Shown: positions 14,311 through 23,049 of the stretch, one piece after another
How the letters are laid out: each line of letters begins with the position of its first letter
How positions within the stretch are numbered: the first letter of the stretch is position 1
Source of the DNA: Bacillota bacterium
GTDB taxonomy: Bacteria > Bacillota > Clostridia > Acetivibrionales > DTU013
Reading direction: 5' to 3'
Length of the DNA stretch: 46,414 nt
Assembly (NCBI GenBank): GCA_023411575.1
Contig: JAEYOP010000033.1
Location: 1 to 46,414, forward strand
Program-made: the position numbers and the translations under genes
The notes under the pieces: generated by a model
Database searches by the model: none
Told to the model about the DNA's origin: nothing
Seen by the model: the letters and a program-made list of their open reading frames with translations, nothing else

Positions 14311-15528
14311 ATGATTGAAAAAATAAAGATGAATACCCCTCTCGTCGAAATGGACGGGGATGAAATGACCAGGATCATCTGGAAGATGATCAAGGAGATC
14401 CTGCTGGAGCCTTACATAGACCTGAATACGGAGTATTATGACCTCGGTCTCCCGAAGAGGGACGAGACGGACGATCAGGTTACGATTGATGCGGCGATGG
14501 CAACCAAGAAATACGGAGTTGCGGTAAAGTGCGCCACAATCACGCCGAATGCCCAGCGGGTCGAGGAATATAAGCTCAAACAGATGTGGAAAAGCCCCAA
14601 CGGCACGATCAGGGCGATCCTCGACGGTACGGTGTTCCGGGCGCCGATCATTGTGGACAGCATCAAACCGATGGTGAAGTCCTGGAAGAAGCCGATCACC
14701 ATCGCAAGGCATGCTTACGGCGATATCTACAAGAACGTGGAATACCGCGTTGAGGGGCCAGGTACCGCAGAGCTCGTATTCAAGGGAGCGGACGGCAAGC
14801 AGCACACGGAAACCATATTTGATTTCAAAGGGCCGGGCGTCATCATGGGCATGCACAATACCGACAAATCGATCGGCAGCTTTGCGAGGGCATGCTTCAA
14901 TTATGCGCTGGATGTAAAGCAGGATCTGTGGTTCGCCACAAAGGACACCATTTCAAAGAAATATGACCACACCTTCAAGGATATCTTCCAGGAGATCTAC
15001 GATTCGGAGTATGCTGATCAATTCAAGGCGGCGGGCATAGAATACTTCTATACGCTGATTGATGACGCGGTTGCCAGGATCATCCGATCGGAAGGCGGTA
15101 TGGTGTGGGCTTGCAAAAATTATGACGGGGATGTCATGTCGGATATGGTTTCGACAGCGTTCGGAAGCCTTGCGATGATGACGTCGGTTCTGGTATCGCC
15201 GGAAGGCCATTACGAGTACGAAGCGGCCCATGGAACGGTTACGCGGCATTATTACAAGCACCTCAAGGGCGAGGAAACCTCCACGAACTCCATGGCGACC
15301 CTCTTTGCATGGACGGGCGCCCTGCGCAAGCGGGGGGAGCTGGACGGCAACGCCGAGCTGGTTGATTTTGCCGACGTGCTGGAGGCCGCTTCCATCAAGA
15401 CCATCGATGAAGGCGTTATGACGAAGGAACTGGCGGGACTCTCCGATCTCAAGGAGATCAAGGTGGTCAATACGGAGGACTTCCTCCGGGAGATCGGCAA
15501 ACGCCTGGACACAGTGCTGGCGGATTAA
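14311..15528 (+). CDS. icd: NADP-dependent isocitrate dehydrogenase
   Basis: A 405-residue homodimeric enzyme that oxidises isocitrate to 2-oxoglutarate with NADP+. It is of the type shared by eukaryotes and some bacteria rather than the E. coli type. Near the N-terminus MDGDEMTRIIW is characteristic of this subgroup. NGTIRAILDGTVFR and KPITIARHAYGDIYKN form substrate-contact regions, and the C-terminal part has NYDGDVMSDMV and YEAAHGTVTRHY, the isocitrate/Mg and nucleotide-binding segments. AAGGAG lies upstream of the ATG. In a fermentative anaerobe this likely supplies 2-oxoglutarate for glutamate synthesis and NADPH, linking functionally to the NfnAB transhydrogenase at 40.9 kb. Confidence 0.95.
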   Translation: MIEKIKMNTPLVEMDGDEMTRIIWKMIKEILLEPYIDLNTEYYDLGLPKRDETDDQVTIDAAMATKKYGVAVKCATITPNAQRVEEYKLKQMWKSPNGTIRAILDGTVFRAPIIVDSIKPMVKSWKKPITIARHAYGDIYKNVEYRVEGPGTAELVFKGADGKQHTETIFDFKGPGVIMGMHNTDKSIGSFARACFNYALDVKQDLWFATKDTISKKYDHTFKDIFQEIYDSEYADQFKAAGIEYFYTLIDDAVARIIRSEGGMVWACKNYDGDVMSDMVSTAFGSLAMMTSVLVSPEGHYEYEAAHGTVTRHYYKHLKGEETSTNSMATLFAWTGALRKRGELDGNAELVDFADVLEAASIKTIDEGVMTKELAGLSDLKEIKVVNTEDFLREIGKRLDTVLAD

Positions 15529-15561
15529 TGGAACATTCCCCGCAGCAGGGAGTTGATTTTC

Positions 15562-16818
15562 GTGTCGATACTGCAGATGGCAGGAGCGATAGCGGGAGAA
15601 ATGCTGGATGCATTTTTCGTAAATTATTTTTTCATATTTTTGTATATCCTTGTGATTCTGTTTATCCGCAGCCAATACCAGAAATATTCGGATCTTCAGA
15701 ATGATATTTATGGCAGGCCTGCGAAAACGCTCCGGGAGATCACGGAAAAGATCATCCTGACGGGACTCGTCGCCGGCTTTGCCGCAAGCTTTTTTGCCGT
15801 GGCGGGGGGCATAACCGTGGAAGAGGATGCCGTAAGGTACCTCTTTTACATTATGTGCCTGCTGCTTATTATCGACCTTCGGTTTGTATGCATTTCCTAT
15901 GCGGCGGGAATCCTGGCCGCCATCAGTCTGATTTTCGGCTCCCCGAAAATAAACATACCGTCCCTGCTTGCGCTGGTTGCCCTGCTCCAGATGGTGGAAA
16001 GCATCCTGGTGTACATGAACCGGAACAGCGACTGCGTACCCGTGTTTATCCGCCATAAGGAGGAGATTACGGGAGCCTTTCTGATCCGAAGGTACTGGAT
16101 GATTCCGGTGGTGTTCTTTACATTTGTGCTTCAGGCGGGGGCGACGGCCCTGAACACGGGCGGCGGATGGCCGATGCTCTTCAAGCCCTCGGGGCTGGGA
16201 GGAGGAGCCTGGGCGCTTGGGCTGGACTGTCTGGTGGCTGTGCTTTGCTATTCGGATATGGCCATTACAAAGCATCCGGAGAAAAAAAGCGTCCAGAGCG
16301 CGTTTCTGATTTTCTGTTACAGCGCGATCCTTTTGATCCTCGCGATCGTCTCCATCCATATCGACTGGGTCGGCTATGCGGGAGTCGTTTTCTGTGTCGC
16401 CGCCCACGAAGGGATAAACCTCTATTCCAATCTTTCCGAAAAGAGAGGGAAGCCTTTATACAATGCCGTCAGGAGGGGCCTGAGGGTGATGGATGTCCTG
16501 CCGGAAAGCCATGCCAAAAGGATGGGCCTGGAGCGGGGGGATGTGATCCTCAGCATCAACAGCAACGACATCCAGACGGAAGAAGGGGTCATCGAAGCCC
16601 TCAAGGATTTCCCGACCTATACCTGGATCACGGTGGCGGGCTGGGACGGCAGGGAGCGGACGGTGGAATACCGCTGCTTCCCGGGCGGCTACAATACGCT
16701 CGGGATTATTTCGGTGCCGCGGGAGAAGGAAGTAACCTATAACACAAGTTACTTTGAGAACATGAGTATCCTGAAAAACATCGTAAACCGGTTCAGGGGA
16801 ATGGACAGACCGATCTGA
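15562..16818 (+). CDS. Polytopic membrane protein with C-terminal PDZ domain (MinJ-like architecture)
   Basis: A 418-residue protein. The N-terminal 290 or so residues contain about seven or eight hydrophobic segments, followed by a PDZ domain (about 304-370) including VLPESHAKRMGLERGDVILSI and a ligand-groove-like GLRVMDV. Six to eight helices plus a C-terminal PDZ domain is the layout of Bacillus MinJ, the bridge between DivIVA and MinD. That parallel rests on architecture, so a protease-adaptor or other scaffold role remains possible; no protease motif is visible. I chose GTG at 15562 because AGGGAG is well placed before it, whereas TTG at 15553 lies almost on top of the Shine-Dalgarno. 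Confidence 0.7.
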   Translation: MSILQMAGAIAGEMLDAFFVNYFFIFLYILVILFIRSQYQKYSDLQNDIYGRPAKTLREITEKIILTGLVAGFAASFFAVAGGITVEEDAVRYLFYIMCLLLIIDLRFVCISYAAGILAAISLIFGSPKINIPSLLALVALLQMVESILVYMNRNSDCVPVFIRHKEEITGAFLIRRYWMIPVVFFTFVLQAGATALNTGGGWPMLFKPSGLGGGAWALGLDCLVAVLCYSDMAITKHPEKKSVQSAFLIFCYSAILLILAIVSIHIDWVGYAGVVFCVAAHEGINLYSNLSEKRGKPLYNAVRRGLRVMDVLPESHAKRMGLERGDVILSINSNDIQTEEGVIEALKDFPTYTWITVAGWDGRERTVEYRCFPGGYNTLGIISVPREKEVTYNTSYFENMSILKNIVNRFRGMDRPI

Positions 16819-16855
16819 ACCGAATATAATTGAAATAGATACAGGAGGTCAAAAA

Positions 16856-17362
16856 ATGCCGGAGCGGATGCTGAAACCGGTAGATGAGGCAATGGTGCCG
16901 GAAATTACCGAGATCTATAATTATTACGTCTTAAATACCACTGTCACCTTCCATGCGAAAGAACTGGACCTGGAAGGTATGAGGAACATTCTGTTCAACG
17001 AGGATCTCCGTTTTCCATCCTATGCCATCTATGACGGAAACGAGCTTTGCGGTTACTGCATCCTTGCCTGCTACAAGAAGCGGGAGGCATACGACAGTAC
17101 GGCGGAAGTTACCGTTTATCTGAAAAACGGCCTGGAGCGCAGGGGAATCGGGACCTTTGCCGTAAAGAAAATGGAAGAGCTGGCCGTCCAATTGGGCTTT
17201 CACACGCTGCTGGCCGTTATTTGCGAGGAAAACACCGGCAGCATAAGGCTTTTTACCAGCCTGGGCTATGAAAAATGCGCCCACTACAGAGAAGTGGGCA
17301 TCAAATTCGGAAGACTGCTGGATGTGGTGTGCTACCAGAAAATTCTCGGTCCCGCGGGATGA
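16856..17362 (+). CDS. GNAT-family N-acetyltransferase (phosphinothricin acetyltransferase-like)
   Basis: A 168-residue single-domain acetyltransferase. It contains EITEIYNYYVLNTTVTF, typical of the Pat/YncA subgroup, an E-V-T-V-YL strand, and the acetyl-CoA pyrophosphate-binding loop ERRGIGTFAV (about 95-104). It ends in CEENTGSIRLFTSLGYEK and an aromatic-rich tail like those of amino-acid-analogue acetyltransferases. The true substrate is unknown; relatives acetylate methionine sulfone, phosphinothricin or protein N-termini. A strong AGGAGG site precedes the ATG. The ParB-like/BMP gene follows after about 25 bp, so the two may be co-transcribed. Confidence 0.85.
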   Translation: MPERMLKPVDEAMVPEITEIYNYYVLNTTVTFHAKELDLEGMRNILFNEDLRFPSYAIYDGNELCGYCILACYKKREAYDSTAEVTVYLKNGLERRGIGTFAVKKMEELAVQLGFHTLLAVICEENTGSIRLFTSLGYEKCAHYREVGIKFGRLLDVVCYQKILGPAG

Positions 17363-17387
17363 CAAATTCGCTTGAAGAGGTGTGGGT

Positions 17388-19298
17388 ATGGATGTGAAGG
17401 AAGCGGAGAGCCACTATCTGGCAGCCCGCAAGATGGGCATGAAGGAGTATTCCAGGAGCATTTCAAAGGGGCAGTCGGGATATCTTCCCTTTCTGGATGG
17501 TATCCTGAAAAACGTCGAGATCCTGTATGAAGTAGACCTGGGAATCGTGGACCTGCCCCTGCGGAAAATCGTGGGCACGTATACGTATGCCAGAAGCAGG
17601 TCTTTTGCCGTGAATTACATGCCGCTGCTGGGCGCCCATACGGAATTCGGTTCAAAATGGTCCGCTCTTTGCGCGGCCCATATCAACGAAGGAATCCGCG
17701 ATCCCATCAAGGTCTATGAATATTTGAACTGGTTCTACGTGGTGGAAGGGAACAAAAGGGTCAGCGTCCTGAAATATTACGACGCCTATTCCATTCCCGG
17801 CCATGTATCCAGGCTCGTGCCGAAGCGGGACGAAAGCGACGACAACATCTCCATTTATTACGAATTCCTGGATTTCTACAAAAAGACCGGCATCAACCAG
17901 ATCTGGTTTACCAAAAGGAATTCCTTCAACCTGCTTTACTCCTATTTGGAGGAATATATCCCCAGATTCCGCCTGACGGACATGAACAAGTTCAAGTATT
18001 TTACGGGCTCGATTTATCTGCCCTTCCGGAAGATCTACCTGGAGCTGGGCGGCCAGAAGCTGCCGATCACCACCGGCGACGCCTTCCTGGAATACGTTAC
18101 GGTTTACGGGATGCCCGACGAAATCGACGAGGATGTTCTGCGGTCCAGGCTGACCGGCTTTCTCATCGAACTGGAGCAGCTGTGCGGAAACAAACCGGCC
18201 GAAATACAGACAATGCCGCTTGACGGCGGAGAAGGCCTGATTTCTACCCTGACTACGTTCGTAAGGCCAAAGAAGGCCTTCAAGGTAGCCTTTGTATACG
18301 CCAAGGATGTGAAGACCTCCAGTTGGACCTATTCCCAGGAACTGGGGAGGCAGCATGTCAACAACGTATTTGGCGAAAACATGTCCACCTCCTATATAGA
18401 CAACGTGCCGGAGACTCCCGAGGCCTACGACACGCTGAAAAGGCTTGCGGAAGAGGCCAACGACGTGGTGTTCGTCACGAGTCCGGCGATGGTCAACGCA
18501 ACGCTGAAGGCCGCCCTGGAATTTCCCGCGGTGAAATTCCTGAACTGCTCGGAGACCCACTCCTTCAAGCACGTGAACACCTATTTCGGGAGGATCTACG
18601 AGCCGAGATTCCTGGCCGGCATTGCGGCGGGAGCGGTTACCAAATCCAATCTGCTGGGCTATATAGGGACCCATCCCGTTCCCGAGGTCATCAACGGGAT
18701 CAACTCCTTTGCCCTGGGGGCCAGGATGGTGAACCCCTCCGTCCGGGTGAAGGTGGAATGGATCAACGGCTGGGACGACCGGGAAATGGCAGCGGCGGCA
18801 AGCGACAGCCTCATGAACCTCGGGGCGGACGTCATATCGCACCACGATACGCTGTCAAACCGCCAATTCTCCAGCGAATACGGCGTGTATGCCCTTTCGG
18901 GCTGGGACGGCAGCGGCGGCGCCAACGGATATATCGCCGCTCCCGTGTGGAATTGGGGCATTTTCTATGAAAAGATGCTGCGGAACCTGATGAATACCTG
19001 GAAGCCCTTCGGTTCGGAGCAGAAGGTCATCAACTTCTGGTGGGGCATGGATTCGGGGATTGTGGATTTCTTCTATTCGAAAAGGCTTGTACCCAGGGAG
19101 ACGCAGAAGCTGCTGGACTTCCTGAAGAACATGATCGTGAACGGCGTTTTCCATCCGTTCACCGGGCCCATCTATGACCAGCAGGGTACGCTGATGGTCA
19201 AGCAGGATCAGCTTGCCACCCGGGAGCAGATCGTGGGAATGGACTGGTTTGTCGATATTGTGGAAAGCGAGCTGCCGCCTGTTCTTTCACAGGGATGA
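17388..19298 (+). CDS. Cytoplasmic fusion: ParB-like N-terminal region + BMP-family ligand-binding domain
   Basis: A 636-residue protein without a signal peptide or lipobox. The N-terminal half (about 1-290) contains VVEGNKRVSVLKYY (about 118-131), which resembles the GNHR-type box of ParB/sulfiredoxin-fold proteins. The C-terminal half (about 297-620) is a basic-membrane-protein (BMP/PnrA) periplasmic-binding fold, beginning FKVAFVYAKDVKTSSW and including the family-typical ARMVNPSVRVKVEWINGW and DREMAAAASDSLMNLGADVI. BMP proteins are normally exported lipoproteins that bind nucleosides for ABC uptake; Bacillus Med is a cytoplasmic relative with regulatory function. A cytoplasmic sensor-regulator is therefore plausible. 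ATG at 17388 is preferred over GTG at 17382 because AGAGG is 7 nt upstream of the ATG. Confidence 0.75.
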   Translation: MDVKEAESHYLAARKMGMKEYSRSISKGQSGYLPFLDGILKNVEILYEVDLGIVDLPLRKIVGTYTYARSRSFAVNYMPLLGAHTEFGSKWSALCAAHINEGIRDPIKVYEYLNWFYVVEGNKRVSVLKYYDAYSIPGHVSRLVPKRDESDDNISIYYEFLDFYKKTGINQIWFTKRNSFNLLYSYLEEYIPRFRLTDMNKFKYFTGSIYLPFRKIYLELGGQKLPITTGDAFLEYVTVYGMPDEIDEDVLRSRLTGFLIELEQLCGNKPAEIQTMPLDGGEGLISTLTTFVRPKKAFKVAFVYAKDVKTSSWTYSQELGRQHVNNVFGENMSTSYIDNVPETPEAYDTLKRLAEEANDVVFVTSPAMVNATLKAALEFPAVKFLNCSETHSFKHVNTYFGRIYEPRFLAGIAAGAVTKSNLLGYIGTHPVPEVINGINSFALGARMVNPSVRVKVEWINGWDDREMAAAASDSLMNLGADVISHHDTLSNRQFSSEYGVYALSGWDGSGGANGYIAAPVWNWGIFYEKMLRNLMNTWKPFGSEQKVINFWWGMDSGIVDFFYSKRLVPRETQKLLDFLKNMIVNGVFHPFTGPIYDQQGTLMVKQDQLATREQIVGMDWFVDIVESELPPVLSQG

Positions 19299-19308
19299 TC
19301 CCCGGGGC

Positions 19309-19902
19309 TCAAAAGGTGCAGTCGATGATGTGATAGCCGAAGCCATTGACGATCGTTGTGTTTTTATACTGCCTGGTCCGTTCCTGCACTTTGTAATTCA
19401 AATGCTGGTGTCCGTGGAAAAAATAGCTGGGGGAATACTGGTCGAGCATGTCCACAAAGCAGGCGAAGCCCTGGTGCGCGCGATCATCGCCGTCTCCCAG
19501 GCCTTTGGCGGGGGAGTGGGCGAGCAGGATGTCGAACCCGTCGTTTTTCCGGATGATCCGTCTCAGCTTCCGGATTCTTTTCTCCATTTCCTCTTCCGTG
19601 TACTGGAATTCCTGAAAGCTATAGTTCATACAGCCCCCAAGCCCGACGATACGGACTCCCTTGTAGGTGAGCAGAGTGTCGTCCGCCGATTCGCAGCCCT
19701 CGGGGGGATTGTTGAGGTATTTTTTGTTATGATTTCCCGGAACATAAAAAAGCGGCGCTTTGATCATGGTGACCAGAAAGGACAGATATTCGGCCTTCAA
19801 ATCGCCGCAGGACAAAACAAGCTCTATGTCCTTGAAGCGCTCGCGGTCAAAGTAATCCCATATGTACGATTCTTCACGATCTGAAACCAGCAGTATCTTC
19901 AT
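19309..19902 (-). CDS. Metallophosphoesterase family protein
   Basis: A 197-residue calcineurin-like phosphoesterase. Metal-site motifs are Asp8 in VSDREE, Gly33-Asp34 in SCGDLK, PGNHN (Asn57, His58), LLAHSPAKG (His129) and FFHGHQH (His163, His165). The usual first DxH motif is DxE here (Asp8, Glu10), a variation common to this clostridial subgroup as far as I recall. The substrate is unknown; a phosphodiesterase or protein phosphatase role is possible. It is convergent with the BMP fusion gene (10 bp apart). A near-consensus promoter lies so close upstream that the transcript may lack a leader. Confidence 0.85.
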   Translation of the reverse strand: MKILLVSDREESYIWDYFDRERFKDIELVLSCGDLKAEYLSFLVTMIKAPLFYVPGNHNKKYLNNPPEGCESADDTLLTYKGVRIVGLGGCMNYSFQEFQYTEEEMEKRIRKLRRIIRKNDGFDILLAHSPAKGLGDGDDRAHQGFACFVDMLDQYSPSYFFHGHQHLNYKVQERTRQYKNTTIVNGFGYHIIDCTF

Positions 19903-19909
19903 GAAACCT

Positions 19910-19938
19910 ATTATACTGTATTAAAATGCATTTAACAA
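19910..19938 (-). promoter_or_regulatory. Promoter of the metallophosphoesterase gene
   Basis: On the minus strand: TTGTTA (19938-19933), 17-bp spacer, TATAAT (19915-19910). The predicted start of transcription is about 19903-19904, directly next to the ATG at 19902, so the mRNA may be leaderless. Confidence 0.6.
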
Positions 19939-20045
19939 TAATCAGACAAATCGGATTTGCCGCCGTACTTATGGTTTGTGAGACAGGGGAACGCCCATGA
20001 AAGTCGGCCGGTATGATAGGATTTGCAATAACAGGAAATAATGAA

Positions 20046-20074
20046 TGGAGATATGGGACATATAGTGTTATAAT
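20046..20074 (+). promoter_or_regulatory. Promoter of asnS
   Basis: TATAAT at 20069-20074 with a weak TGGAGA at 20046-20051 and 17-bp spacing. The leader is only about 40 nt, so there is no room for a T-box. Confidence 0.5.
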
Positions 20075-20122
20075 CTACGTGTAGCATTATATTCTTGTTC
20101 TGCAAGGAGGAAAAATTTCTTT

Positions 20123-21511
20123 ATGCTGAGTGTGAAGCAGTTGTACAGGGAGAACGGCCGGCATTACAACAAGCAGATCGAAGTGGCCGGCTGGGTAAGG
20201 ACCATCCGGGATTCCAAAACCTTCGGCTTTATCGAACTGAATGACGGTTCCTTTTTCAAGAACCTTCAGATTGTGTTCGATGAGAAGGAAGTGGATAATT
20301 TCAAAGAAATTGCGAAGCTTCCCCAGGGTTCTTCCATCCGGGTCCGCGGCGAGCTGGCGGCAACTCCCGAGGCAAAGCAGCCCTTTGAGCTGAAGGCTGC
20401 GGCAATCGAAATCGAAGGGGTTTGCACACCGGATTATCCTCTCCAGAAAAAACGCCATTCCTTTGAATTCCTTCGTACCATCGCCCACCTGAGACCCAGG
20501 ACCAATACGTTTTCCGCGGTATTCAGGCTCCGGAGCGCGGCCGCCTATGCGATACACCGCTTTTTCCAGGAGAAGGGCTTTGTATATGTCCACACGCCCA
20601 TCATTACCGGCAGCGACTGCGAGGGAGCCGGCGAAATGTTCCGGGTGACGACCATGGACCTGGATCACCTGCCCCGGAATGAAAAGGGGGAAATCGACTA
20701 CTCGGAGGATTTTTTCGGAAAACAGACCAGTCTTACCGTCAGCGGACAGCTTACCGGAGAGACCTACTGTATGGCCTTTGGCAAGATTTATACCTTCGGT
20801 CCCACCTTCCGGGCGGAAAATTCCAATACGGCGCGCCATGCGGCGGAGTTCTGGATGATCGAGCCCGAAATCGCCTTTGCAGGGCTGAAGGAAGACATGC
20901 AGCTTGCGGAGGAAATGATAAAATACCTGATCAATTACTGTCTGGAGAACGTGCCGGAAGAGCTGGAGTTCTTCAACAGTTTTGTTGACAATACGCTTTT
21001 GGAAAGGCTGCATCTTGTGGCCGGTTCGGATTTTGGACATGCTACCTATACGGAGGCGGTCGAGCTGCTGGAAAAGGAAAATTCCAATTTCGACTATCCC
21101 GTGAAATGGGGAAGCGACCTGCAGACCGAGCATGAACGGTATTTGACGGAAAAGATCTTTAAAAAGCCCGTCTTCGTCACGGATTATCCCAAGGAGATCA
21201 AAGCCTTCTACATGAGGCTCAACGACGATGACAAAACCGTAGCGGCGATGGACCTCCTGGTTCCCGGAGTCGGCGAGATCATCGGAGGCAGCCAGAGGGA
21301 GGAGCGTCACGACCTGCTGGCAAAACGCATGGAGGAGCTGGGACTTGCACAGGAAGACTACAGCTGGTATATGGATTTGAGGAAGTACGGCGGAACGAAG
21401 CATGCCGGATTCGGACTGGGCTTTGAAAGAGCGATCATGTATCTCAGCGGCATGGCCAACATCCGGGATGTGATTCCGTTCCCGAGAACACCCCAATCGG
21501 CGGAATTTTAA
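20123..21511 (+). CDS. asnS: Asparaginyl-tRNA synthetase
   Basis: A 462-residue class IIb synthetase that charges tRNA-Asn. An N-terminal OB-fold anticodon-binding domain (VAGWVRTIRDSKTFGFIEL, about 18-36) is followed by the class II catalytic core. Motif 2 is visible as FRAENSNTARHAAEFWMIEP and motif 3 as GFGLGFERAIMYLSG near the C-terminus. Length and order are normal for bacterial AsnRS. AAGGAGG precedes the ATG. The gene is followed at about 50 bp by an Asp23/Gls24 gene with no terminator seen between, so read-through is possible. Confidence 0.97.
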   Translation: MLSVKQLYRENGRHYNKQIEVAGWVRTIRDSKTFGFIELNDGSFFKNLQIVFDEKEVDNFKEIAKLPQGSSIRVRGELAATPEAKQPFELKAAAIEIEGVCTPDYPLQKKRHSFEFLRTIAHLRPRTNTFSAVFRLRSAAAYAIHRFFQEKGFVYVHTPIITGSDCEGAGEMFRVTTMDLDHLPRNEKGEIDYSEDFFGKQTSLTVSGQLTGETYCMAFGKIYTFGPTFRAENSNTARHAAEFWMIEPEIAFAGLKEDMQLAEEMIKYLINYCLENVPEELEFFNSFVDNTLLERLHLVAGSDFGHATYTEAVELLEKENSNFDYPVKWGSDLQTEHERYLTEKIFKKPVFVTDYPKEIKAFYMRLNDDDKTVAAMDLLVPGVGEIIGGSQREERHDLLAKRMEELGLAQEDYSWYMDLRKYGGTKHAGFGLGFERAIMYLSGMANIRDVIPFPRTPQSAEF

Positions 21512-21562
21512 TTTATCGAATGAAGGGTTCGGCTAAAATAGATTGAAGCGGGAGGTATTTTT

Positions 21563-21967
21563 ATGGGCGAACTGGTACTGGAACAGCAGAGGGACGACAA
21601 GATCAAAATATCCGAGGAAGTCATCGCAACCATTGCCGGAATTGCGGCATCGGAAACCGAAAGCCTCGCGTCGATGAGCGGAAACCTGGTGGACGGAATC
21701 GCCGGAATACTCCGGAGGAAGCCCATGGGAAAGGGCATCAAGGTGGAGGTCAAGGAGAACCAGGTTTCCATCGATCTGTCCATCGTCATGCAATACGGCT
21801 GCAAAATCCATGAGGTGGCCCGCGACATGCAGGCAAGAGTAAGGGAAGCCGTGGAAGGCATGACCGGAATGCAGGTTACCGGCGTAAGCGTGAATGTCCT
21901 CGGCGTAAGCGTGGACAAGGACGCGGGGAAGATAGAGGTCGTCGAGGCGCCGCCGCGGCAGGCATAA
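21563..21967 (+). CDS. Asp23/Gls24 family envelope-stress protein
   Basis: A 134-residue Asp23/Gls24 (YloU-like) protein. The typical core is present: an N-terminal segment with EEVIATIAGIAASETESLAS, then a middle beta strand region with EVKENQVSIDLSIVMQYG, and VREAVEGMTGMQVTGVSVNV near the end. Members lie along the inner face of the cell membrane and respond to alkaline or wall stress. GGGAGG is well placed before the ATG. It sits between asnS and a flippase-like gene and may belong to a unit that runs on to the DUF1638 gene. Confidence 0.9.
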   Translation: MGELVLEQQRDDKIKISEEVIATIAGIAASETESLASMSGNLVDGIAGILRRKPMGKGIKVEVKENQVSIDLSIVMQYGCKIHEVARDMQARVREAVEGMTGMQVTGVSVNVLGVSVDKDAGKIEVVEAPPRQA

Positions 21968-21998
21968 TTAATTAGGCAAAGGACAACTACATCGGCAT

Positions 21999-23048
21999 AT
22001 GAAGAAAAAGATTTTCAAGTTGCTCATTATTCTTTCATCCGCGCTGCTGCTTGTAATATTGATGTTTTTTACAGACAGCTTCAAGGAATTACCGCATTTG
22101 ATCCGGCACGCAAAATGGTACTGGCTGGCTGCGGGTTTTGGCTGCATGGTGCTGTACTGGGCGCTGGATGCGGTGATCCTTCATTCCATAGCGCTGGCCA
22201 TGACGGAAAAGCAGCCGCTTCGGGACTCGATCCGCGTCACCATGATCGGGCAGTTTTTTAATGCCATCACCCCCATGGCCGGCGCCGGTCAGCCGGTCCA
22301 GGTCTATGTCATGGCAAAGGACGGCATAAAGCCCGGACACGCGGCATCCATCATTATTTTGAAAACGGTGCTTCACCAACTGGTGATCGTAGCGTATTCC
22401 ATTGCGGCATACCTGTTCAAGGGCAGCCTGTTTGCCGAGCGGATACCTCAATTCTATTATTTCTTTGTCCTGGGCATCCTGATCAATATGGCCTTTCTGG
22501 TCTTTTACCTCCTGTTTCTGTATAACCGGCAGGCGGCCCGCAAAGTGCTGATCGTTGTTTTCAACCTCCTGCGGAAATTGAAGTTCATCAAAAAACTGAA
22601 CGCGGCGGAGAAGAAACTGGATTCCGAATTGGAGCGGTTCGGCGAGGGGGCCGAGGTGATCCGGGAAAACCCGAAAATGATGTTCTTCATGGTGATCGCC
22701 CAGATCTTCCAATTCTCCTTTATTTTTGCGATTCCCTATTTCATCCAGCTTGCACTGGAGCCGCAGAGTGTTCCCATGGGGGACATCCTGGCGGCGCAGG
22801 CGCTGATCACCCTGATTTCGCTGCTGGTACCCACGCCGGGCGCCACCGGCGGGGTCGAAGGCCTGAGCCTGATGTTCTACGGCCTGTTCTTCAAGAAAGG
22901 ATTCATTGTACCGGCCATATTGATTTACCGGGTCCTCACCTATTATACGGCTGTCCTGTTCGGGGGACTCTTTGCGCTGTATGCGCCGGAGAAGCCCTTG
23001 CAGCACGACTCGGCAAAGGACGAATTGATGCAGCGGGAGACGGAATAA
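21999..23048 (+). CDS. Flippase-like membrane protein (lysylphosphatidylglycerol synthase TM region family)
   Basis: A 349-residue integral membrane protein with about eight hydrophobic segments and the UPF0104/LPG_synthase_TM pattern: QFFNAITPMAGAGQPVQVY (about 84-102) and TPGATGGVEGLSLMFYGLFF near the C-terminus. The same membrane fold forms the flippase half of MprF, but no synthase domain is attached here, so the cargo is unknown; a lipid or lipid-linked substrate is likely. The Shine-Dalgarno (AAAGGA) is rather far from the ATG. The DUF1638 gene begins 1 nt after its stop, strongly suggesting translational coupling. Confidence 0.85.
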   Translation: MKKKIFKLLIILSSALLLVILMFFTDSFKELPHLIRHAKWYWLAAGFGCMVLYWALDAVILHSIALAMTEKQPLRDSIRVTMIGQFFNAITPMAGAGQPVQVYVMAKDGIKPGHAASIIILKTVLHQLVIVAYSIAAYLFKGSLFAERIPQFYYFFVLGILINMAFLVFYLLFLYNRQAARKVLIVVFNLLRKLKFIKKLNAAEKKLDSELERFGEGAEVIRENPKMMFFMVIAQIFQFSFIFAIPYFIQLALEPQSVPMGDILAAQALITLISLLVPTPGATGGVEGLSLMFYGLFFKKGFIVPAILIYRVLTYYTAVLFGGLFALYAPEKPLQHDSAKDELMQRETE

Positions 23049-23049
23049 G

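Noticed and set aside
14953..16407. A 484-residue minus-strand frame across icd and the PDZ gene
   Set aside because: It spans the junction of two supported sense genes and has no recognisable domain.
20075..20122. T-box leader for asnS
   Set aside because: The predicted leader is only about 40 nt and has no specifier loop or T-box sequence.
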